39,422 nucleotides of DNA from Pelagivirga sediminicola (GTDB taxonomy: Bacteria > Pseudomonadota > Alphaproteobacteria > Rhodobacterales > Rhodobacteraceae). A program made the translations under genes and the position numbers. Location: NCBI RefSeq assembly GCF_003072125.1, contig NZ_QCYH01000017.1, positions 1 to 39,422 of the forward strand, read 5' to 3'. The notes under the pieces were generated by a model, which searched no databases, had not been told where the DNA came from, and saw only the letters and a program-made list of their open reading frames with translations. This document shows, one piece after another, positions 33,919 through 39,422 of the stretch (its first letter is position 1; every line of letters starts with the position of its first letter).

Positions 33919-34866
33919 TCAGCGAATAGACCTTTCGTTGTTCTCCGAAGGATCAGGCAGATCTTGTAGTTGTTGCCCGAGCGCTGTCAGCCGCCATGCT
34001 TGATCATCTGATGACAATTTCCGCGCCTCACCGATGCTCAGCTCTCCACCCTTGGACGGAACCACATTGGCTCGCACGAACCGTCCGGTTTCACGCACCT
34101 GCACGTCATGACCCGGAAACCGCTTACGCAACTCGGTCGAAAGCGTATCGACGATCGGGTGGACATCGGTCGAGTCCAGTTCTCGGGGCGCTCCGTCCAG
34201 CAGTTCGGCAACCGCAATGCGAATGTTCCGCAGTCCGTCCCGCAGAATATCGAAGGAGATCAGCCCCGCCGCGGCCGCATCGGCCCACCAAAAGCCGAAC
34301 CCGATGCCTATGATGCCTGCGATACCTGCCAGTCCAGTCTTCCAGTCGGCTGCGTTCATGTCCGCATCGGTGTAGAGAATCTTGTCCATCGTCGCCCGCG
34401 CCAGCGGTTTCTTCATGTGGCCAAGAATGACAGGGGGAATGATCGAATAAGTAAGTGCGGCAACCATCAGCCAGCCCAGCCAGACATCCCAGCCGAGGAT
34501 CGTGACATTTGCGATGGTCGGATGTTCCTGCAGGATCATGGCGCTGGCGGCGTCATAGAGTAGGAAGCCCCCCATGGCCGTCAACGCACCGGCGGCAAGA
34601 AGAAAAGCCAGCGACCCGACACGGTGAAACCCGAAAGGATATTTGTCGTTCGCGGGCTTATTCTCGAACTTGCGCGCCAGCAGGAACAGGATTGGCGGCA
34701 GCAGGCTGAGCGTATCCTCGATCCAAGCTGTCTTCATCGCCTGGCTGGACCCCATCGCGAAATACATTACCGCGATGATGGTCAGCAGCCAGAAGATCGA
34801 CCACCATTCCAGTCTGGCGGCACGGCGCAGCTTGCGCTCGATCTCCTCGGGAATGTCGTGGGTCAT
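33919..34866 (-). CDS. cation diffusion facilitator (CDF) family transporter
   Basis: CDF proteins export divalent metals (Zn, Mn, Fe, Co) using the proton gradient. The 315-residue product shows several membrane helices (LEWWSIFWLLTIIAVMYFAMG, VGSLAFLLAAGALTAMGGFLLY, LGWLMVAALTYSIIPPVIL, GLAGIAGIIGIGFGFWWADA), acidic residues in WIEDTLSLLPP (helix 2) and in YTDADMNAADWKTGLAG (helix 5), and a C-terminal cytoplasmic domain (VDTLSTELRKRFPGHDVQV). Metal-site residues differ from the classic HxxxD/DxxxD pattern, so the ion is uncertain. The start overlaps the lipoprotein gene stop as ATGA, so the two are translationally coupled. Confidence 0.85.
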   Translation of the reverse strand: MTHDIPEEIERKLRRAARLEWWSIFWLLTIIAVMYFAMGSSQAMKTAWIEDTLSLLPPILFLLARKFENKPANDKYPFGFHRVGSLAFLLAAGALTAMGGFLLYDAASAMILQEHPTIANVTILGWDVWLGWLMVAALTYSIIPPVILGHMKKPLARATMDKILYTDADMNAADWKTGLAGIAGIIGIGFGFWWADAAAAGLISFDILRDGLRNIRIAVAELLDGAPRELDSTDVHPIVDTLSTELRKRFPGHDVQVRETGRFVRANVVPSKGGELSIGEARKLSSDDQAWRLTALGQQLQDLPDPSENNERSIR

Positions 34867-35300
34867 TCTACCAACCCTTCGATCGCGCGGTTCACGGATA
34901 TGAGGAACCTGTTTTCACCCTTTCGAACGGCCAGAACACGGTCGTCGGTATGGTCACCCAGCATGATGCTGCCAAGCGGATCGCTCAGCGCGATATCGCT
35001 CGTGAAGGGTGTATTGGCAGGAATACGGCCTACAACGAGATGAATTTCTCCGTCTTCCAGCTGCGCAAAGAGAGTATGGGGGTCGCCCGTCACGAACTCT
35101 GGCGTTGCTCGAAAGACATTTGCGACCCGCGTGACAGCGGCCGCATCTGCCTGATCGAGTGGTTCGATCAGGGCTCCAACCCTGAGAACGTTATCCATCA
35201 CCTTCTCTGTCGTGCCTTCGGGATCATCCGGAACCTTGCAGGCCGACAGCAGGGAAAACGTCAACACTGCCATGAGGACGCGCAGGAATTGAGAAGACAT
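34863..35300 (-). CDS. lipoprotein resembling the start of a substrate-binding protein, coupled to a CDF transporter
   Basis: The ATG at 35300 gives MSSQFLRVLMAVLTFSLLSAC, a lipoprotein signal with the lipobox LSAC (Cys21). It continues VPDDPEGTTEKVMDNVLRVGA, which recalls the first strand of transporter substrate-binding (SBP_bac_3) domains (DPEGTLxxVxxxxLRVG). The rest, about 125 residues, would be only half of such a domain, with GEIHLVVGRIPANTPFTSDIALSDPLG resembling its hinge region. It may be a shortened binding domain that works with the exporter as a periplasmic metal partner. It is the first gene after an EcfG-like promoter. Function is not known. Confidence 0.7.
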   Translation of the reverse strand: MSSQFLRVLMAVLTFSLLSACKVPDDPEGTTEKVMDNVLRVGALIEPLDQADAAAVTRVANVFRATPEFVTGDPHTLFAQLEDGEIHLVVGRIPANTPFTSDIALSDPLGSIMLGDHTDDRVLAVRKGENRFLISVNRAIEGLVE

Positions 35301-35362
35301 GGATACCGAGGCCACGGGCACTCCTAGCTGGCGCAAGCGCCAATTCGACGAACTATCCGATC

Positions 35363-35387
35363 AACCTAAGGTGTAGGAATTGGTTCC
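35363..35387 (-). promoter_or_regulatory. EcfG-like promoter of the lipoprotein-CDF operon
   Basis: Minus strand GGAAC (35383-35387), 16 bases, GGTT (35363-35366), the same form as before the PRC gene at 17230. It lies about 63 bp ahead of the lipoprotein start. Confidence 0.55.
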
Positions 35388-35483
35388 CGAACCGGAATGT
35401 GGAACAGTTGCCGGTCTCAATCTATATCTTTAGGCATCCCGTCTTCGATCATGGCGGTGCATCCTGCAAGGAGAAGGATCGAC

Positions 35484-36308
35484 ATGGCACCGCGCGCACT
35501 CTGGAAAGGACAGCTTCGCCTGTCGCTCGTCTCCATCCCCGTCGAAATTTTCTCGGCCACCAAATCGGGCGCGCGTGTATCGTTCCGCCAGATCCACAAA
35601 CCCTCGGGCAAGCGCATCCGCTACGAGAAATCCGTGCCCGGCATCGGCCCGGTCAAGTCGGACGACATCGTCAAGGGCTACGAGGTGGAGAACGACGAAT
35701 ACATCCTGCTGGACCCCGACGAGATCGACGCGATCAAGCTGGAGACGAAAAAGACCTTCGAGCTGGTGCAGTTCGTAGATGCCTGCGAGATATCGCCGCT
35801 CTATTTCGACAAGCCCTATTACATCACCGCCTCGGACGAGCTGGCGCAGGATGCCTACCGCGTGGTCCGCGACGCGCTGCGGGCCGCGGGTAAGGTGGGT
35901 CTGGGACAGGTCACAATGCGCGGCAAGGAATACCTGGCGGCCGTCAAACCCTGCGGTGACGGGCTGCTGATGGAAACGCTGCATTACGAGGACGAGTTGC
36001 GGGAGGCCGATCAGATCTTCACCGATATCGAGGATGAGAAGGTTGACAAGGAGTTGCTGGAGGTCGCCACCTCCCTGATCGACCGCAAGAGCGCGCCTTT
36101 CGACGCCGGTGCCTACCACGACAAGTATGCCGAGGCGATGCAGGACCTTCTGGACGCGAAGATCAGGAACAAGAAGACCCCGCGCGTGCGCACGGGCGAC
36201 GATGACAGCGGCGGCGGCAACGTGGTCGACCTGATGAGCGCGCTGAAACAGAGCCTGAAGGACGCGGACGGCAAGAAGAAAAAGAAGCCGGCCAAGAAGG
36301 CGTCCTAG
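35484..36308 (+). CDS. ku: Ku, DNA end-binding protein of non-homologous end joining
   Basis: Bacterial Ku forms a ring around broken DNA ends and recruits LigD. The start MAPRALWKGQLRLSLVSIPVEIFSAT is typical, preceded by AAGGAG. The core is seen as VSFRQIHKPSGKRIRYEK, DEYILLDPDEIDAIKLE, PYYITASDELAQDAYRVVRDAL and MRGKEYLAAVKPCGDGLLMETL. The C-terminus is Lys-rich (KKKKKPAKKAS), as in many Ku proteins that bind ends more loosely. It has 274 residues. The gene is followed without a gap by ligD, a normal two-gene repair operon. The gap upstream is shared with the divergent lipoprotein gene. Confidence 0.95.
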   Translation: MAPRALWKGQLRLSLVSIPVEIFSATKSGARVSFRQIHKPSGKRIRYEKSVPGIGPVKSDDIVKGYEVENDEYILLDPDEIDAIKLETKKTFELVQFVDACEISPLYFDKPYYITASDELAQDAYRVVRDALRAAGKVGLGQVTMRGKEYLAAVKPCGDGLLMETLHYEDELREADQIFTDIEDEKVDKELLEVATSLIDRKSAPFDAGAYHDKYAEAMQDLLDAKIRNKKTPRVRTGDDDSGGGNVVDLMSALKQSLKDADGKKKKKPAKKAS

Positions 36309-38768
36309 ATGACGAAATCGCTCGATCCGCTGGCCGATTATAATGCCAGGCGGGATTTTTCCCGCACCGCAGAGCCGCGCGGTCAGGTGGGGGCGGGAGG
36401 CGCGAAACGCCGCTTCGTGGTGCAGAAACACGCGGCTTCGCGCCTGCACTACGACTTCAGGCTTGAATGGAACGGCGTGCTGCTCAGCTGGGCGGTCACG
36501 AAGGGGCCGTCGCCCGATCCGGGCGAAAAGCGCCTGGCGGTGCGGACGGAGGACCATCCGCTGGACTACGGCGATTTCGAGGGCACGATCCCGAAGGGCG
36601 AATATGGCGGCGGCACGGTGATGCTGTGGGACACCGGCGGCTGGGTGCCGCAGGAGGATTTCGAAAAGGGGCTGAGCGACGGCAAGCTGAAATTCACCCT
36701 GCAAGGCCAGCGTATGAAGGGCGGCTGGGCGCTGGTGCGTATGCGCGGGAAACCGAATGAGACGCGCGAGAACTGGCTGCTGATCAAGGAGCGCGACGAT
36801 TACGCCGAGGGCGACCCGGACGGCTTTACCAAGGGCAAGGCGGTCTCGGTCAAGACCGGCCGCACCATGACGCAGATCGCCGAGGACGCGCCCGCCAAGG
36901 CTCCGCCCGATCCCGCCCCCGACCGCTGCCGCAAGCGCCCCGCCTTCGTCAAGCCGCAGCTTGCCACGCTGGTGGCCGAAGCCCCAGAGGGCGTCGACTG
37001 GTTGCACGAGACCAAGTTCGACGGCTACCGCTGCCTTGCAGCACTCGGCAAGGGTGGCATGCGGCTCTATACGCGGTCGGGCAAGGACTGGACCGATCGG
37101 TTTCACGCACTGGACGGCGCGTTCGACCCCCTGTCCTGCGACGCCGCCCTGATCGACGGCGAGGTGATGGCCGCACGCATCCACGGCTCGGCCTTTTCCT
37201 CGCTCCAGAAGGCGTTGAAACAGGGCAACGCGCTGGTCTTCTTTGCCTTCGACCTCTTGCGCATCGACGGCGACGACCTGCGCAAGCTGCCCCAGATCGA
37301 ACGGCGCGAGCGGCTGGCACGGCTGCTGTCCGGCGTGCCCTCCGGCGGCCCCCTGCGGCTCAGCGAGCATATCGTCGGCAAGGGTCCAGAGGTGTTCGCC
37401 AATGCCTGCAAGGCGGGTGCGGAGGGGATCATCAGCAAACGCATCGACGCCCCCTATCGCGGCACCCGCAGCAAGGCGTGGCGCAAGGTCAAATGCACCC
37501 GTCGGCAGGAATTCGTGATCGTCGGCTATTCCCCGTCCGACAAGGCCGGGCGGCCCTTCGCCTCCATCCTGCTGGCCAGCCCTGGGTGCGACGCGCTGCG
37601 CTACAAGGGGCGGGTCGGCACCGGGTTTTCCGACGCGGTGATGGCGGACCTGGCCGGGGCGATGACTCCGCGCAAGACGCCGCCCTGCGACGATGTCCCG
37701 GACGACATCGCGCGCGACGCGCAGTGGGTGCGCGCCGATCTGGTGGCCGAGGTCGAGTTCACCGAATTCACCGGCGACGGCTATGTGCGTCACGCCAGCT
37801 TCCTCGGCCTGCGCGACGACAAGAACGCCGATGACGTGGGACTGGAGGAACCGATGGAAGATGGCAACGACACCACCATGCAAGGCATCCGCATCAGCAA
37901 CGCGAGCCGGCCCGTTTTTCCCGATGCAGGCTGCACCAAGGGCGACGTGGCGCGGCATTACGCGCGCGTGGGCGAGCGCCTGATCGCGCTGGCCGGGCAC
38001 CGCCCCCTGTCGCTGTTCCGCTGCCCGTCCGGTATTTCCGATCCGTGTTTCTTCCAGAAACACGACGGCGGCGGGATGCCCGGTGAGCTTTCGCGCGTCA
38101 ACATCGAGGAAAGCGACGGCGACAGCGCCGATTACCTCTATGCCACCCGCCCCGAGAGCCTGATCGCCGCCGCGCAGATGGGCAGTATCGAGTTCCACAT
38201 CTGGGGTGCGCGGACCGACCGGCTGGAACGTCCCGATCGGCTGGTGTTCGACCTCGACCCCGACGAGGGGCTGGACTGGGCCGATGTGCAGTCTGCGGCC
38301 TTCGATGTCCGCGATACGCTGGCCGATATCGGCCTGCAAAGCGGCGCCATCGTCACGGGCGGCAAGGGCGTGCATGTCTGGCTTGCGCTGCGGCGCACCC
38401 GGGGCTGGGACAGTGTCAAGCTGTTCGCCAAGACCTTCGCCCATGTGATGGCCGAACGCGCGCCCGACCGTTACACCGCGACCATGTCGAAATCCAAGCG
38501 CAAGGGACGGATCTTCATCGACTGGCTGCGCAACGAACGCGGTGCGACGGCCATCGCGCCCTATTCCCTGCGCGCCCGCCCCGGCGCCCACGTGGCCGTG
38601 CCGGTGACATGGGACGAGTTGAAGGACTTGGACGGGGCCAACCGGTTTTCCATGTCCGACATGGCGGCGCGGCTGAAGGCGGATTGCCCGGCAGCGCAGG
38701 TGCAGGACAATCTGCAAAGCCTGAGCGACGGCGTGATCGACGCGCTTCAGACCTTGTCGGAAGAATAG
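36309..38768 (+). CDS. ligD: LigD, multifunctional NHEJ DNA ligase (PE-Lig-Pol order)
   Basis: LigD processes and seals double-strand breaks. Three modules follow one another in 819 residues. The 3'-phosphoesterase (about 35-170) shows VVQKHAASRLHYDFRLEW and EDHPLDYGDFEGTIPKGEYGGG. The ATP-dependent ligase has the nucleotidyl Lys236 in HETKFDGYRCLAAL, then LIDGEV, FDLLRIDG and EGIISKRIDAPY, with an OB domain. The primase-polymerase module at the C-terminus has VFDLDPDEGLDWADVQ, TGGKGVHVW and GRIFIDWLRNERGATAIAPYSLR. The ATG lies immediately after the ku stop. The gene is complete. Long open frames on the opposite strand here are shadows of its GC-rich codon use. Confidence 0.96.
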   Translation: MTKSLDPLADYNARRDFSRTAEPRGQVGAGGAKRRFVVQKHAASRLHYDFRLEWNGVLLSWAVTKGPSPDPGEKRLAVRTEDHPLDYGDFEGTIPKGEYGGGTVMLWDTGGWVPQEDFEKGLSDGKLKFTLQGQRMKGGWALVRMRGKPNETRENWLLIKERDDYAEGDPDGFTKGKAVSVKTGRTMTQIAEDAPAKAPPDPAPDRCRKRPAFVKPQLATLVAEAPEGVDWLHETKFDGYRCLAALGKGGMRLYTRSGKDWTDRFHALDGAFDPLSCDAALIDGEVMAARIHGSAFSSLQKALKQGNALVFFAFDLLRIDGDDLRKLPQIERRERLARLLSGVPSGGPLRLSEHIVGKGPEVFANACKAGAEGIISKRIDAPYRGTRSKAWRKVKCTRRQEFVIVGYSPSDKAGRPFASILLASPGCDALRYKGRVGTGFSDAVMADLAGAMTPRKTPPCDDVPDDIARDAQWVRADLVAEVEFTEFTGDGYVRHASFLGLRDDKNADDVGLEEPMEDGNDTTMQGIRISNASRPVFPDAGCTKGDVARHYARVGERLIALAGHRPLSLFRCPSGISDPCFFQKHDGGGMPGELSRVNIEESDGDSADYLYATRPESLIAAAQMGSIEFHIWGARTDRLERPDRLVFDLDPDEGLDWADVQSAAFDVRDTLADIGLQSGAIVTGGKGVHVWLALRRTRGWDSVKLFAKTFAHVMAERAPDRYTATMSKSKRKGRIFIDWLRNERGATAIAPYSLRARPGAHVAVPVTWDELKDLDGANRFSMSDMAARLKADCPAAQVQDNLQSLSDGVIDALQTLSEE

Positions 38769-38828
38769 ATCGCGCTCACCCCCTTGAAATTCGCTTCGGC
38801 AAAATGCTGCCGTCCGGACGCAAGCGGC

Positions 38829-38854
38829 GGAACCAAGCAGCTGGATTTTCGGTT
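38829..38854 (+). promoter_or_regulatory. EcfG-like promoter of the second PRC-barrel gene
   Basis: GGAAC (38829-38833), 16 bases, CGGTT (38850-38854), 30 bp ahead of the start codon. The -35 is identical to the other three candidates in the window. Confidence 0.55.
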
Positions 38855-38883
38855 CTTCCCGCAGGCAAATAGAGGAGGAAAAA

Positions 38884-39237
38884 ATGGACAATTCTGCACA
38901 TGCAAGTCTCGTCTCATCCAACGATGTGAACGGAACCGATGTCTACGGCAACGATGGCACCCATATCGGCACAATCGACCACCTCATGATCGACAAGCAA
39001 TCCGGCAGGGTCGCCTATGCGGTGATGGGCTTTGGCGGATTTTTGGGGCTGGGCGAGGAACACCATCCCGTGCCGTGGGGAAAGCTGCGTTACGATACGT
39101 CCAGAAACGGCTTCGTGACGGACATCACCGAGCAAGAGGTAAAGGGTGCGCCTGCCCGTAACGACAACTGGTATGCGGACCGAGACTGGGAGCGCCGAAC
39201 GCACGATCATTATGGCGTTCCACACTACTGGATTTGA
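38884..39237 (+). CDS. PRC-barrel domain protein
   Basis: Paralogue in kind of the PRC protein at 17230. The core is NGTDVYGNDGTHIGTIDHLMIDKQSGRV, VMGFGGFLGLGEEHHPVPW and YDTSRNGFVTDITEQEV, giving the PRC beta-barrel. The C-terminus is Asp-, Arg- and Trp-rich (NDNWYADRDWERRTHDHYGVPHYW) and unlike the other copy. It is cytoplasmic with 117 residues. A strong GAGGAGG ribosome site and an EcfG-like promoter stand in front, and a terminator behind, so it is a single unit. This form is frequent in stress regulons of alphaproteobacteria; function is not established. Confidence 0.88.
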   Translation: MDNSAHASLVSSNDVNGTDVYGNDGTHIGTIDHLMIDKQSGRVAYAVMGFGGFLGLGEEHHPVPWGKLRYDTSRNGFVTDITEQEVKGAPARNDNWYADRDWERRTHDHYGVPHYWI

Positions 39238-39266
39238 AGAGCGCACCGCAGACACATCAGCTCAGC

Positions 39267-39296
39267 GGCGGTTTCCGTTCGGGGACCGCCATTTCT
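39267..39296 (+). terminator. Rho-independent-like terminator after the PRC gene
   Basis: GGCGGTTTCC, loop GTTC, GGGGACCGCC forms a 10-bp stem with two G-T pairs, then ATTTCT. The T tract is modest but the position is right. Confidence 0.6.
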
Positions 39297-39359
39297 GCAT
39301 GGGGCCCGTTGCGGCCTGTCCAGTTCCTTTCGAAAAATCCTTTCCGCTTGTGAGGCATC

Positions 39360-39422
39360 ATGTGGAACTGGCTGGCCGAAAATGCATCCCCCTTGCAGGC
39401 GACCGTAGGTGCAATTACTGCG
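39360..39422 (+). CDS. start of an unidentified gene, cut off by the window end
   Basis: An ATG after GTGAGGCATC opens a frame MWNWLAENASPLQATVGAITA that runs to the last base. The beginning is amphipathic and hydrophobic, as in small membrane proteins, but 21 residues are too few to name a family. Confidence 0.45.
   Translation, partial: MWNWLAENASPLQATVGAITA

Noticed and set aside
35402..35425. GGAAC before ku as an EcfG-like promoter
   Set aside because: No matching -10 at the right spacing, so ku control cannot be claimed from sequence.
35430..38921. A 1163-codon open frame on the minus strand across ku and ligD
   Set aside because: It is exactly antisense to two certain genes, its translation is low-complexity and without domains, and GC-rich codon use routinely opens this frame.
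1..39422. tRNA, rRNA or CRISPR arrays
   Set aside because: None was found on either strand by eye.

Overview
The window looks like chromosome of a GC-rich alphaproteobacterium, most likely a Rhodobacteraceae/Roseobacter-type bacterium. The evidence is high GC, long runs of start/stop-overlapping genes, pseudoazurin, a Tat-exported DMSO/TMAO reductase with TorR/TorS/TorT-like regulators, and Ku-LigD next to PRC-barrel genes. The assignment is inferred from gene content; there is no rRNA or tRNA in the window.

Layout. (1) 1-1383: the 3' part of a tniQ-like gene, a decayed open frame behind it, and an empty stretch. (2) 1384-7742, minus strand: torA, moeA, a DUF2478 gene, moaA, pseudoazurin and a carboxymuconolactone-decarboxylase-family gene. 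This couples a molybdoenzyme to its cofactor biosynthesis and to a copper electron carrier. The reductase has a C-terminal one-heme domain resembling the end of TorC, and no separate torC or torD is visible. (3) 7743-12314: torR (+), torS (-) and torT (+), a complete sensing cascade for TMAO-like substrates. (4) 12424-17171: an insertion-sequence nest with an IS5/IS427-type element, an IS3 element with a GTTT duplication, a 104-bp AT-rich spacer with three copies of a GTAAC/TGTTGA motif, and a second, inverted IS3 copy split by an IS110/IS1111-type element that has a structured 3' non-coding tail. (5) 17172-26465, minus strand: mgtC-like and Crp/Fnr-type genes, then a tightly overlapping seven-gene operon (membrane GT2, GT2, GT4, acyl-CoA-dehydrogenase-like, PIG-L deacetylase, NodS-like methyltransferase, GT2), then a DUF892 ferritin-like gene and a PRC-barrel gene. 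(6) 26633-39422: a stress and ion-homeostasis region with a DUF421 protein, a Na+/H+ antiporter, a channel-like protein, a large catalase, a nitrilase-family amidohydrolase, a PHB-depolymerase-type esterase, a lipoprotein plus CDF exporter, Ku, LigD and a second PRC-barrel protein.

How it fits together. The left half is one anaerobic-respiration module, with sensor, reductase, cofactor supply and a candidate electron carrier. The right half reads as a general-stress island. Four GGAAC-N16/17-(C/G/T)GTT-type promoter candidates, resembling alphaproteobacterial EcfG sites, lie in front of both PRC genes, the lipoprotein-CDF pair and the glycosyltransferase operon. The best candidate for an undescribed system is that operon (18139-25104). 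It combines a processive-type glycosyltransferase, an N-deacetylase, a NodS-like methyltransferase and an acyl-CoA-dehydrogenase homologue, a logic that resembles lipo-chitooligosaccharide (Nod factor) synthesis built from partly different protein families. All functional statements rest on reading motifs by eye; no database search was run.
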